64,000 nucleotides of DNA from JAGNRR01 sp965230665 (GCA_965230665.1 CBDDLM010000004.1:1674001-1738000); one strand, 5' to 3'. Positions 7,342-15,704 are shown, counted from the first letter of the stretch. The notes: generated by a model from the letters alone, not told the origin. Numbers and translations: made by a program.

Positions 7342-8163
7342 TATAAGCGAATAGATTAATGTGTTTGTTCCATCTATTAAAAATCCAACACGCCCTCTTA
7401 CATCTGGTAGCGAAGTAAGTCCACCACTTTTTTGATAATAGGGGTATCCATTATAATTCCCACTCCAAATGCACGAAAGAATTTTAGGATAATCGGCAAG
7501 TTGGAAGTTCGGAATGCTTTGGTGGTGAATCATATTAATCAGTGTAGAAAAATCTCTAGCCCGGTTATAATTATCGTTTGCTGGTGTTCTACTCTCAAGC
7601 ATGTATCTCCCAATCTGAATATGAGCAAAATCTGGGTGCAAATTTTTAATGCTTGTTGTGGTTCCGCTTGGGCCACCCAATAGGAAGATAGCTATATTAG
7701 CACAGGCATTATAACTGGCATTGTTGAGTCCAGATTTACCCATCATGCCTTCGGCAATTTGTTTATACGTATAACCTGTTAAGGCGCTGTCTATACTTAG
7801 CCTTTCAGAAGCATTGAATACACTTAGGGGAGGTTGATAAGCGGGGTAAAAATCAAGAATAGAATCTAGCTGAGCAGGTGTTGTATTCCAGACAGCCTTG
7901 TATTGACTATAAAATGCGGGAAGAATAAAAATCTTTATGGCACTGGCCGTAGGCCAAAGTGAATCTGCATTTGTAGTGTTTATTAATCCATCATCAACAG
8001 ATTCTGCCCAAAAAGAAAAAGAGGCCTGTGGACACAATGAGAGTCTTATGCTGTCTAATTCATTATGAATATTGGCAATATTCTGAGCTTTTGAAAACAA
8101 AGAAACACTAAGAAAAAAAATAAGGAAAGCTCCTGTCTGCAATTTTCGGCCTCTTAATATCAT
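7333..8163 (-). CDS. beta-lactamase-fold serine hydrolase, probably 3'-truncated by the prophage
   Basis: A 276-residue exported protein (signal peptide ending near FSKAQ) with class A beta-lactamase-type motifs: S74-A-I-K77, an SDN-like S150-Y-N152 in a helix-rich segment, and K245-S-G247 before a beta strand. No clear Glu166-type omega-loop glutamate is seen, so true beta-lactamase activity is doubtful and a D,D-peptidase-like or other hydrolase role is possible. It ends right after the predicted last core strand (TLIYSLIWG), where family members normally have a further C-terminal helix of about 20-25 residues. The last codons and stop fall in the phage end sequence. GTG at 8169 is an alternative start. 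Confidence 0.75.
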   Translation of the reverse strand: MILRGRKLQTGAFLIFFLSVSLFSKAQNIANIHNELDSIRLSLCPQASFSFWAESVDDGLINTTNADSLWPTASAIKIFILPAFYSQYKAVWNTTPAQLDSILDFYPAYQPPLSVFNASERLSIDSALTGYTYKQIAEGMMGKSGLNNASYNACANIAIFLLGGPSGTTTSIKNLHPDFAHIQIGRYMLESRTPANDNYNRARDFSTLINMIHHQSIPNFQLADYPKILSCIWSGNYNGYPYYQKSGGLTSLPDVRGRVGFLIDGTNTLIYSLIWG

Positions 8164-8348
8164 ATGCACTATTTGAAGAGCTTTTTAATGACCCTATGAA
8201 TACGCTGTAACGGGATTGAGCTCTTTAGTAAATTGCTAATTTAAGAAGTTATCGGAACATTATAGTCTGTAGTTCATAATACGAACAAAGGCTGCATTAT
8301 TGTTTATAGAGGCTAAGATTGATATCGACGCATACTTAATTCACATTC

Positions 8349-8780
8349 TTACATTTCTACATATTGTTTAAACGCCGTCATATATTTTTTCGATTGCTTT
8401 TTAAAGACGGACTTTAGCATAAACCCAAATAGTTTCATTGCACCTTGAAGCTCCATTGTTGTATGACTCGTTTGTTTTACTTGATTATCAGATAATTGTT
8501 CAAAGACCAGTTCCACAATATTTCGTCCCATTTTGCTATCGTAGGCAAATTTTATTTGGTTCGGCAAATTCTGTTCCAGTATCGTTTCAGTAATTATCAT
8601 TTCTTTATTCTTAAATAAGTAATGAAGATTTCGTTTAGACCCAACCTCACAATATGTTCCAGAAGTTTGTTCAATAGACTGCAAATTATCCGTCCATTTT
8701 TTTGTGCCTTCTGAGTCACTTATTTTCTGTGTTACTTCACGCAATGAGCTATTGATCGTATTTGATAATGTGTATTTCAT
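8349..8780 (-). CDS. SRPBCC (START-like) family protein
   Basis: A 143-residue protein with the pattern of SRPBCC ligand-binding proteins: an N-terminal strand and helix (YTLSNTINSSLREV), a central beta-rich part, and a long C-terminal helix (LKSVFKKQSKKYMTAFKQYV). These proteins bind lipids or small hydrophobic compounds in a deep cavity. It starts 4 nt downstream of the AraC/GyrI regulator on the same strand and is surely cotranscribed with it, so it may act on the ligand the regulator senses. Substrate unknown. Confidence 0.7.
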   Translation of the reverse strand: MKYTLSNTINSSLREVTQKISDSEGTKKWTDNLQSIEQTSGTYCEVGSKRNLHYLFKNKEMIITETILEQNLPNQIKFAYDSKMGRNIVELVFEQLSDNQVKQTSHTTMELQGAMKLFGFMLKSVFKKQSKKYMTAFKQYVEM

Positions 8781-8784
8781 AATG

Positions 8785-9690
8785 TTAGTTTTTCATTTTT
8801 TTTAAAGGGATACAGAGGTCCAGATCGAAATGACTCCAGTCAAGAACATCTTCGTTCTGCCTAAATATTTCGAGGCCCGGAAGATGTTCTGGTTCATAGG
8901 TACTATTGATAAGCCAAGTATTAAACAAATAGTTTATGGCTGTAGCCACTTTATTAAAATCCCCAGTGACGTTGACCACCGCATATTGACATCTAGGTAG
9001 GATTTTGGTCTCTATCATGTCATCCGATTTCATATTGTAATCATGAGGAATGGTGATACAAACTTCATAGGTATACTTATCTTTTGGTGTTATATTAGGA
9101 TCATCTTTAGACATTCCAAAAATTGTTTCTGACTGAAATAGGTTAGCACTTTTAGCCCATTGAACGAGGTCTTTAAAAGCTCCTAATGTAACACCTTCTT
9201 CAAACGAATTCAGCACTCGGATATAGGCAATCCGCCTTTCTGGAAAAGATTTAATTTCCACCGGGAAGTCAGTTTCGAATTCGGCTTCATTCATGTTACA
9301 ATGATACTGATCGACTTGAAACAAGTCTTTGCGAATCTTGCTATTCTCAATGCTGTCTGATTTTCGATATCCTCCAGGAGAAACCCCAAAGTAATGTTTA
9401 AACGATCTCGACAAAGTAGAGGGAGAGGAAAAACCACATGTATTGGAAATTTCAGTAATAGAATCATTTGAAAATTTTAGAAGCTTGGCCACTTTTTCCA
9501 AACGAAGACGATTGGTGCAATCCAAAACGGATTCACCCGCTACCGCAGAGAAAATTCTATGAAAGTGATAAGGTGAAAAAAAAGAAACAGCGGCCAATTC
9601 ATCTAATGAAATGGGCCGATCTAAATTGTTATTAATAAAATCAATAGCCTCGTTAATTCGGCTTTTATATATCTTATGCGATGGATTCAT
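8785..9690 (-). CDS. AraC-family regulator with GyrI-like ligand domain
   Basis: A 301-residue regulator. Residues about 8-105 are a double helix-turn-helix of the AraC type (INNNLDRPISLDELAAVSFF, then FSNDSITEISNTCGFSSPST, ending FKHYFGVSPGGYRK). Residues about 140-300 are a GyrI-like/Rob-type effector domain (EIKSFPERRIAYIRVL near its start, LCIPLKK at its end). Such proteins are activated by small hydrophobic molecules. It heads a two-gene unit with the SRPBCC protein. Confidence 0.88.
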   Translation of the reverse strand: MNPSHKIYKSRINEAIDFINNNLDRPISLDELAAVSFFSPYHFHRIFSAVAGESVLDCTNRLRLEKVAKLLKFSNDSITEISNTCGFSSPSTLSRSFKHYFGVSPGGYRKSDSIENSKIRKDLFQVDQYHCNMNEAEFETDFPVEIKSFPERRIAYIRVLNSFEEGVTLGAFKDLVQWAKSANLFQSETIFGMSKDDPNITPKDKYTYEVCITIPHDYNMKSDDMIETKILPRCQYAVVNVTGDFNKVATAINYLFNTWLINSTYEPEHLPGLEIFRQNEDVLDWSHFDLDLCIPLKKMKN

Positions 9691-9771
9691 TGTTCGTTTT
9701 ATAAGGCTTGCACAATGGGCTACTACCAGATGAACATTATCAACAAGCCAATATTTTTGGCGCTAAAATAG

Positions 9772-10230
9772 TTAATTATCGAAGTAGGTATAATCCTTGC
9801 TTATTTTTCCATCTTCTATAGTGAAAATAGTGCAGATGGGGAGTTTAAATGTTGAACCATCTGAAGCCGTTCCTGAGGATATAAATTCTACGGTAATATG
9901 GTTTTCTCCTGATGGGTAAACCTCGATGACTTCATCGTGCAAGTCAGGAAATACTTTATTGAGTTCAGCGTATTTTTTAATGGTTTCTTCATGCGTTTGT
10001 TTCACAATACCTAGTCCTAAACTGGGGTCTTTAAAATCTGCCGGGTCCGTATACATGGATGCCATTTTAGGCCAATCATGATGATTAAAATGCTCAAAGA
10101 ATTGTTGAACCAATTTTATATTCTGTTCTTGTTGATTCTTTGATGCATCCGTTTTTTGATTGGGTTGGGTTTGACAAGAATAACATCCGATGGCAATGGT
10201 TAATAAGAAAAGGAGTTTATGAAAATTCAT
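9772..10230 (-). CDS. SnoaL/NTF2-like lipoprotein
   Basis: A 152-residue protein with a lipoprotein-type signal (IAIGCYSC; Cys16 or Cys19 would carry the lipid). The rest (about 38-152) fits the SnoaL-like NTF2 fold: VQQFFEHFNHHDWPKMASMY, then FKDPSLG, a proline-aspartate turn (VFPDLHDEV), and closing beta strands. SnoaL-like proteins include cyclases and many carriers of unknown role. It is probably membrane-anchored facing the periplasm. Single-gene unit; function cannot be set from sequence. Confidence 0.7.
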   Translation of the reverse strand: MNFHKLLFLLTIAIGCYSCQTQPNQKTDASKNQQEQNIKLVQQFFEHFNHHDWPKMASMYTDPADFKDPSLGLGIVKQTHEETIKKYAELNKVFPDLHDEVIEVYPSGENHITVEFISSGTASDGSTFKLPICTIFTIEDGKISKDYTYFDN

Positions 10231-10302
10231 TTTTTGTTCTAAAGGCTTATTACAAGTTCCCTTAAAGTTAAATCAATTTTTAAAGATGACATATAGGCTT
10301 TG

Positions 10303-10776
10303 CTAATCATCCAAACGATAGATATACTCCTCTATCTCTTGGCCTCTAGCATTAGCAAAGTACATATTCTCGCCAATGCGAGCAAAACCGGCTTTTTCTA
10401 ATATGCGCTGTGAGCCATAATTATCGTTAGCTACTCTTCCGTAAAGTGGACGGGTGTTTTCTATTTGGAGGAATTGTTTTACAGCTTCGGTTGTAATGCC
10501 TTTCCCCCAGTATTGCTTATCCATAGCGTAGGTGATATCTGCATCTTCGCCCATAACAAATTTTACCACACAGCCCACGGCTTCATTATCCAATAGAATG
10601 GTTTGCATATGCACTGTATCATCTCCCATAAGTCGGGTCCACTTTTTTAGATAGGCTTCTTTATCATAAGGGTCTTTAGGTGTAAAGGCCGCCATAAAGT
10701 TGGCTTCTTCATCGGCTTGGTTTTGATAAAACAATTCTAAGTCTTCTTTGATAGATTTTCGAAGTGCAATTTTCAT
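10303..10776 (-). CDS. GNAT-family N-acetyltransferase
   Basis: A 157-residue GNAT protein of the ribosomal-protein/small-molecule acetyltransferase type. It opens with MKIALRKSIKEDLELFYQNQ and has a cofactor-binding region WGKGITTEAVKQFL followed by VANDNYGSQRILEKAGFARI, the typical acetyl-CoA motif A and the N-x-x-S-x-x-v-l-e-K-x-G-F signature. Substrate unknown. It starts 15 nt downstream of the 105-aa gene on the same strand. The start region carries an inverted repeat TACCTTAGGTA that recurs 404 nt upstream (see findings). Confidence 0.88.
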   Translation of the reverse strand: MKIALRKSIKEDLELFYQNQADEEANFMAAFTPKDPYDKEAYLKKWTRLMGDDTVHMQTILLDNEAVGCVVKFVMGEDADITYAMDKQYWGKGITTEAVKQFLQIENTRPLYGRVANDNYGSQRILEKAGFARIGENMYFANARGQEIEEYIYRLDD

Positions 10777-10791
10777 ATACCTAAGGTAGTT

Positions 10792-11109
10792 CTATATTTT
10801 ATTCTGAAAGTACTCAAAAGCATAAGCTTCAATTTCTTCAGATAGTTGATTTCCCTTTTCGTCTTTTATGTTGTACATCTCCTGAATTCCACCAATTGAG
10901 GCTGTGCCATCAAGTCCCAAAAGAATTGTATAGAGTACATCTGTGAGCGATGTATCCAAGATTTGATTCATTATTTCATTCTGCTCTTCATTTAAATTAA
11001 GAGATCTTATAAGCAATGCAACCTCTGATGTTGAATTCGGAGATATATATTCTTTTAAAAAGTTCTGTTTTTCTTTATAGAAGGCCTGTACGAATTCTTC
11101 TGTTGTCAT
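10792..11109 (-). CDS. hypothetical protein, 105 aa
   Basis: A 105-residue acidic protein starting MTTEEFVQAFYKEKQNFLKE, with a hydrophobic middle (LTDVLYTILLGLDG) too polar overall to be membrane-bound. No family recognised. It may be cotranscribed with the GNAT gene 15 nt downstream. Its ATG overlaps the stop of a 24-codon upstream frame (11106-11180), so translation may be coupled. Confidence 0.6.
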   Translation of the reverse strand: MTTEEFVQAFYKEKQNFLKEYISPNSTSEVALLIRSLNLNEEQNEIMNQILDTSLTDVLYTILLGLDGTASIGGIQEMYNIKDEKGNQLSEEIEAYAFEYFQNKI

Positions 11110-11180
11110 TTTATATAGTTATTGGAGTTTAAAACTTGTTCTACAAGAAATGCATCAGATTTTTGAAACACCATATTCAT
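11106..11180 (-). other. 24-codon leader frame or remnant of a GNAT start
   Basis: A frame MNMVFQKSDAFLVEQVLNSN from the ATG at 11178-11180 ends in TGA overlapping the ATG of the next gene (ATGA). The DNA around its start, CTTAGGTATATGAA then AAAAATCT, closely matches that around the GNAT gene start at 10776. It may be a leader peptide or the surviving 5' tip of a duplicated GNAT gene. Too short to judge coding status. Confidence 0.35.
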
Positions 11181-11210
11181 ATACCTAAGGTAAGGTTTAT
11201 CTATCTATCT

Positions 11211-11234
11211 ATTCGTAGCTTCCAAGCTACGAAT
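11211..11234 (+). repeat. REP-like palindrome, left copy
   Basis: A perfect 11-bp inverted repeat, ATTCGTAGCTT-CC-AAGCTACGAAT. A near match in opposite orientation lies at 11465-11487. Short GC-containing hairpins in inverted pairs in intergenic DNA are the layout of REP/BIME elements, which are mobilised by REP-associated (RAYT) transposases elsewhere in a genome. Confidence 0.7.
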
Positions 11235-11246
11235 ATGAATAAAGTA

Positions 11247-11259
11247 GAGCTTCTAGCTC
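11247..11259 (+). repeat. short inverted repeat between the REP-like copies
   Basis: GAGCT-TCT-AGCTC, a 5-bp stem sharing the AGCTTCTAGCT core with the two flanking REP-like hairpins. Possibly a degraded third copy. Confidence 0.4.
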
Positions 11260-11464
11260 GATTACACGAAGTCAATCATAGTTTTGTTGACTTGTTTTCC
11301 TGTAGTACAATCTTTAGCACTGCTATAAAAATACGGATCAATTGTATGTATAGTTTTTGTTTGACAGGATTCTGGTTAATGCATTCGAGTCGACTATTCA
11401 ATACTTCTTTAGTATTACAGCGAATTGAATGATTTGTTTGCAGTTGAACTGCTGGTATATTGAA

Positions 11465-11487
11465 ATCCGTAGCTAGAAGCTACGGAT
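11465..11487 (-). repeat. REP-like palindrome, right copy
   Basis: ATCCGTAGCT-AGA-AGCTACGGAT, a perfect 10-bp stem with a 3-nt loop. Read on the minus strand the core is CGTAGCTTCTAGCTACG, matching the left copy on the plus strand, so the two form an inverted pair. Confidence 0.7.
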
Positions 11488-11597
11488 AGTTCGATAGTTC
11501 GTTTGTTTGGGATAAGGCCAATTAAACCACATTATAACGTACAAAGAATTAATCTGTTTAAATTGAAATCATACCATCTACTTACTAAATTGTAGCC

Positions 11598-12251
11598 ATG
11601 AAAAATATTTTGACAATCGCTTTGCTCACCTTTATGCTAAGCTCTTGTACCGATAATATGGAACATGCGGATGACCAAACACCTGAGGGTCCGATTGAAG
11701 TGTCCGTTATTTACCCGCAAGATTCTATGGCCTTTGTATTAGAAGGCTATGAAGAAAGCATTTTAAAGAGTGATTATTTCTACATGCAAGATGAAACATA
11801 CTTCTTTAATTCAGAAGGAACGGAAAATAAAGAGATATCTATTCCTATAAAACTTACATCGCTTGCTACTCTACAGGCTACATCTCCCGTGTTCGAAACC
11901 TTTGATTGGTTGAAAGATGGTAAGCCAAGAAAGGTAGACGAAGGGTTTATGTACGAATATTATCCTTATGACACACTGCGCTATTTGGTGCAGTATAAAC
12001 TTTGGGCGAATGCAGAATGCAACAAAGTCATGCCCGGCTTTAAAGCACCTTGTGTGCGAACCTTTGGTAAACACAAGGCTTTAGGTAACTCCGTGGATTG
12101 GACGGTGAAGTCATACACAGTCTGTGGTCCGGGCAAAGGATTTTGTTTAGAAAAGAAAAAACCAGTAGGTACCATTCGATATTATAAATCCAAAGATTGC
12201 TCTGGCTCGTCTTCAGGTTCTGTTTCGATAGAACGGTTTATATGTAATTGA
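11598..12251 (+). CDS. lipoprotein of unknown function
   Basis: A 217-residue protein with a clear lipoprotein signal (LLTFMLSSC, Cys17). The mature part is acidic at first (DNMEHADDQTPEG) and has several cysteines in the C-terminal half (AECNK, APCVR, TVCGPGKGFC, SKDCSG, RFICN), which suggests disulfide-bonded structure outside the cytoplasm. No family recognised. It is the only plus-strand gene for many kilobases. Confidence 0.7.
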   Translation: MKNILTIALLTFMLSSCTDNMEHADDQTPEGPIEVSVIYPQDSMAFVLEGYEESILKSDYFYMQDETYFFNSEGTENKEISIPIKLTSLATLQATSPVFETFDWLKDGKPRKVDEGFMYEYYPYDTLRYLVQYKLWANAECNKVMPGFKAPCVRTFGKHKALGNSVDWTVKSYTVCGPGKGFCLEKKKPVGTIRYYKSKDCSGSSSGSVSIERFICN

Positions 12252-12314
12252 TGGAGGGCGCAGAGTTTTTGTTGGTGATAACATCAATAAAGACAATAAA
12301 TCTTAAGTATAAAG

Positions 12315-13646
12315 TTATTTCTTAACATGCTCAAAGTATTGTGAAGATTTGCGTAAGAATTGAAGATTTGTTTTTGAAAATTGTTTAGGAGGGATATGAC
12401 AGATATGACACTTTCGGGATAAATTAAGATTTGAACCCTGTGGATTATAGTCTATATGTCCAGCCAAAATGTGCCAAATTAGCTCTCGAAGTACTTCTAG
12501 AACTGATGCGTTTAGATTAATTATATTTACCGTTGTCCATTTGTACTTATTACAGTCTACTTCTTTCTGTTGTATTATTCTTTCGACTTCAACAGGGTCC
12601 TTTTTAAACTTACTTATTGTTTCAAGTCTGTTGTCCCAATTCTCTTCTAGACTTCCAGCACCTTCTTCGATTTCAAATTTTTCAAACAATGGTTTCGGAA
12701 CATAGTCCGGATATTTTCCTGTGAAAAGGAGAATAGAATTAATCAATTCTAAGTCATGGGCTATTTTTTCTGTTTCATACGCCTGCTCCTTGCCATACAT
12801 CCTCCATAATGGCTGGAAAGTTTTAATTCTATCTTTTAAGTAATCTTCGTAACCGAAATAATCTAAATAACCTCTATATCCTAGGATGACTTCAAAGTCG
12901 GAATAGTCCTCAATAATATAGTATTTCCCAAGATTATCTAACCACGATTCGATGGTTCTTAGTTGATCAATCTCTAACGTTTCTAATTTTTCATGAACGA
13001 TTATCTCTGTAGGAACATTGACATTTAAATCAATATGTGAATTATAATCTCTCCTATACCTTTTAGGATAATCTTTAAAGTATAGTAGATTAAAGTTTAA
13101 ATGGCGGTAATATTCGTCATATGAACTTCTATGAGAGAACTGATAAAAAATAATTGCGTTAAGGTTTAGAGAGTTTTTGTACTTCAGCTCAGCTCGATTT
13201 ATTTTTTTCAGAATGTCAAGAGAGGTAAGCTGCAATTCCTTTTTGCTTCTTAAAATTTTTAAGCTTGGTTTGAGAGATTTAATTTTTTTAATCAATACTT
13301 CTTTATTAAAGGCAATCCCTTTTATTGAATGAGTTTTTAATATAGGGTTTAATTTATTTGGAATACTATTTGCGAAAACAATTAACCTTATTACAGCATT
13401 GGGATCTTTATTATGCAAGTATAGGTCTCGATATTCGAGACATTTATATAGATGCAACCTATCCAATTCATTGATTTGAATTTCCACAATCACGATTGAA
13501 CCATTTTCATCTTTGAAGATTAAATCTGGAATGTAACCACCTATAATTGGTTGTTGATATAGCAATTCCAGGGGTTCTCCCAACAACTCTTTCGGAAACT
13601 CCTTAATTAAATCTTCTACAAGTTTTTCACTATAACTTACTTTCAC
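12315..13646 (-). CDS. putative PD-(D/E)XK nuclease-domain protein
   Basis: A 443-residue protein. The N-terminal 140 residues look like a restriction-endonuclease fold: a conserved glutamate in an opening helix, then GGYIPDLIFKDENGSIVIVE with Asp41 and Glu55-x-Gln57, then LDRLHLYKCLEYRDLYL. This resembles the nuclease half of NucS/DUF91-type proteins, with Gln in place of the usual catalytic Lys. The rest is charged and rich in Tyr, with no family I can name; a C-terminal CHICHIP run could bind metal. It lies next to a kinase/RNase H-like gene set on the same strand. Nuclease activity is inference. Confidence 0.6.
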   Translation of the reverse strand: MKVSYSEKLVEDLIKEFPKELLGEPLELLYQQPIIGGYIPDLIFKDENGSIVIVEIQINELDRLHLYKCLEYRDLYLHNKDPNAVIRLIVFANSIPNKLNPILKTHSIKGIAFNKEVLIKKIKSLKPSLKILRSKKELQLTSLDILKKINRAELKYKNSLNLNAIIFYQFSHRSSYDEYYRHLNFNLLYFKDYPKRYRRDYNSHIDLNVNVPTEIIVHEKLETLEIDQLRTIESWLDNLGKYYIIEDYSDFEVILGYRGYLDYFGYEDYLKDRIKTFQPLWRMYGKEQAYETEKIAHDLELINSILLFTGKYPDYVPKPLFEKFEIEEGAGSLEENWDNRLETISKFKKDPVEVERIIQQKEVDCNKYKWTTVNIINLNASVLEVLRELIWHILAGHIDYNPQGSNLNLSRKCHICHIPPKQFSKTNLQFLRKSSQYFEHVKK

Positions 13647-13816
13647 TTTAAACTATAATTGTGTTATCCATTATCTGAAATAAGTGTTATCCATTACCTA
13701 ATTTATGAAGTTGTAAGAACATTTTCAGTTTATTGTTGATGTGGAATGAACAGTTCTATTTAGTTATTGATAGATTTAACTATTGGAAAAAGATAGTAAA
13801 CCAAAGTTGACAGTTA

Positions 13817-13999
13817 TCACTTTTTCTTTGTTTTGACTATAATTCGTCCATTATCAAGCTTCGATATTTCATAATTGCCATTGTATTTTTTAACCTTGGC
13901 ATGGTGCAAGAGTTCATCATGACTTTTGCCATAATGAGAGTTAGAAATATCATTTCTACTTTTTTTATTGTATGTAGATTTCTTCTTCGCCATTACCAT
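13817..13999 (-). CDS. small basic protein, 60 aa, coupled to the kinase gene
   Basis: A lysine- and asparagine-rich small protein. The N-terminal half is likely disordered (KKKSTYNKKSRNDISNSHYG). The C-terminal half looks like a small beta hairpin unit (YNGNYEISKLDNGRIIVKTK). Two starts are possible: ATG at 13999, overlapping the kinase gene by 7 nt, or ATG at 13993, where it forms a TAATG stop-start overlap. Either way translation is coupled to the kinase, which suggests a partner or substrate. Function unknown. Confidence 0.6.
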   Translation of the reverse strand: MVMAKKKSTYNKKSRNDISNSHYGKSHDELLHHAKVKKYNGNYEISKLDNGRIIVKTKKK

Positions 14000-15033
14000 T
14001 GTGACATAAGTGCCCTATAAAGTAACGAATTTTTGTCAGAATTATTGAGTCCTTTTTTACAGTAGTCGGTTTTTCTCCTATTATTCTTAGTACATTCAAC
14101 AAACCAATTTGTTCCGTCAAACATGGCAATTAACTTTCTGCTGCCATCTGTCCAGGTTTCATTTCCTTCATAATCAGTAGTAAATAACCAATCGTTTCCA
14201 TGTTCTATTTTGGCTAAATCATTTTGCATTTCCAGAACAGTATCATAGCGATTGTTAGGGTCTGGATTTAAGGCATTTGCTATAACTTTTCTCAATGGCT
14301 TAGGGATATGAGGGAAGTGATATGTTCTGTCTGGAAATGTACCTTTCTTCAATCTTTCAATAAGATTAGCATCCGCTTTATGTCCCCTTTTAATAAGTGC
14401 TTGATTTATTTGGTCATTAAATATTTTGTCTCCGATACACATTCGCAAGAGAGTAATACCTGCTTGATATATATCAAACTTCAGATTATGTTTAGCTTGG
14501 TCAAAGAGTTCTGGTGGCGCATATACCTTAGTAGTGCCGAAAACTCTAGAAAAACCATAGTTACCTGTGTGTTGAGCCAGTCCAAAATCTGATATTAGCG
14601 CTTGATCTGAGTTAGAAATTAAAATATTCTCAAGCTTTACATCAAAATGAATAAGTCCTTTTGAGTGAATATGATGCAAGCCAGAAAGGAATTGTAAGCC
14701 ATATCTAATTATTTCACGTGAGCTTAAAAATCTACTATCACAAATACCTTTTAGAGAACCTTTCTGATAAAAAGGCATTGCTAAATAAATATAGTCTTCG
14801 TCCTTACATCCGTAATTTACCTCTACAACGTTTCTATGTCGAGTTAGATATAACTTTTTAGCTTCTTCAAAGAACTGAGATCCATTTATGAATTTTCCAT
14901 GAGCAACTTTTTTTACTGCAAGTGTAGCATTTAACTGATGGTCTTTGGCTTGGTATACTTCGCCCTCACCACCTTTTCCAATTTTTTCACCTAGATCGAA
15001 ATTTAGTTTGGCCTCTGTTAATAGTGTAGACAT
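13993..15033 (-). CDS. Ser/Thr protein kinase
   Basis: A 346-residue cytoplasmic eukaryotic-type kinase with a full set of catalytic residues: glycine loop GKGGEG (19-24), Lys41 in LAVKKV, the catalytic loop HFDVKLEN (His129, Asp131, Lys133, Asn136) and DFG (149-151), followed by an APPE-type motif (YAPPELFDQ). The kinase part ends near residue 280; the last 65 residues (TDYEGNETWTDGSRKL onward) are a small Trp- and Lys-rich domain I do not recognise. No membrane segment or PASTA repeats, so it is not a PknB-like cell-wall sensor. It sits between an RNase H-like gene (6 nt upstream) and a small coupled gene. Confidence 0.9.
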   Translation of the reverse strand: MSTLLTEAKLNFDLGEKIGKGGEGEVYQAKDHQLNATLAVKKVAHGKFINGSQFFEEAKKLYLTRHRNVVEVNYGCKDEDYIYLAMPFYQKGSLKGICDSRFLSSREIIRYGLQFLSGLHHIHSKGLIHFDVKLENILISNSDQALISDFGLAQHTGNYGFSRVFGTTKVYAPPELFDQAKHNLKFDIYQAGITLLRMCIGDKIFNDQINQALIKRGHKADANLIERLKKGTFPDRTYHFPHIPKPLRKVIANALNPDPNNRYDTVLEMQNDLAKIEHGNDWLFTTDYEGNETWTDGSRKLIAMFDGTNWFVECTKNNRRKTDYCKKGLNNSDKNSLLYRALMSQW

Positions 15034-15039
15034 AGAGTT

Positions 15040-15522
15040 TTAAAGTTTTAGTGCAGCACAACAAGCCAGAATACTCTCTCGCTCCTCCTTTTTTAATTTA
15101 GACCAATCAAGATCATCTGGGGCATCCTCAAATTCTAATTCGTTATTGGCAAGTTGTTTAAAATTTGCTCTTTTAATATCTATGAGCATAGCAATTGTAG
15201 CTATTTGGCCTAATTTATACTTACTCACCGTACTACCTGCTAAAGATTCCAATAGAACACCCTCAATATAGAACCTCTCATTATCCCTTTTCCCAACATT
15301 ATATAATGATTCTTTTACTCTAACCAGTGCATTATCAATTTTGTATTCCGCAATTATATCTATGATTGTATTTCTAATATAATTCAATCGTTCGGGTTCT
15401 TCCATAGCCATAGGTACATTAATTAAGTCAACCGTAAGAAAGTTATAACCTCCTTCAATTTCCTCAATAATGGTATAGAATATTTTTTTGTTTGAATAAA
15501 CCCTTAATCCTATTCCTATCAT
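15040..15522 (-). CDS. RNase H/RuvC-fold-like protein resembling DUF3010
   Basis: A 160-residue protein whose pattern resembles the DUF3010/RuvC-type RNase H fold: an opening strand MIGIGLRVYSNKKIFYTII, a helix with IRNTIIDIIAEYKID, a strand and glutamate ALVRVKE, a helix GVLLESLAGS, and a C-terminal helix ERESILACCAAL. The first catalytic aspartate of RuvC is absent (GIGLR instead of GIDPG), so it may not cut DNA. It is the first gene of a three-gene unit with a kinase and a small basic protein. Fold assignment is by eye and moderately sure; function is unknown. Confidence 0.5.
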   Translation of the reverse strand: MIGIGLRVYSNKKIFYTIIEEIEGGYNFLTVDLINVPMAMEEPERLNYIRNTIIDIIAEYKIDNALVRVKESLYNVGKRDNERFYIEGVLLESLAGSTVSKYKLGQIATIAMLIDIKRANFKQLANNELEFEDAPDDLDWSKLKKEERESILACCAALKL

Positions 15523-15704
15523 TCAAATTATAGTTTAAACGTATACGCAGCGCAGATCAAGAACTTCGATTATAATCTCTTCTCGTTTTTTCTTCAAAGG
15601 CCTATTGCTGCTACTCGATCACGCAAATAAAGGTAGACTAACAATGAACATTAAACCATACCACTTTAGTAGTACGACGCCTCTCTAAATAAATTGAAAA
15701 GAGT

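Larger units (their letters stand above)
11110..11597. other. 488-nt gene-poor interval with REP-like repeats
   Basis: Apart from the short leader frame at its left edge, no supported gene lies here. It holds three hairpins sharing the core AGCTTC/GAAGCT (11211-11234, 11247-11259, 11465-11487) and about 200 bp of AT-rich DNA between them. The longest reading frames look random. The right part (11490-11597) should carry the promoter of the lipoprotein gene. Confidence 0.6.

Noticed and set aside
11136..11432. 98-codon plus-strand frame across the REP-like repeats
   Set aside because: Composition looks random, it crosses the palindromes, and its only protein-like part (MNKVELLARLHEVNHSF) is short and matches nothing I know.
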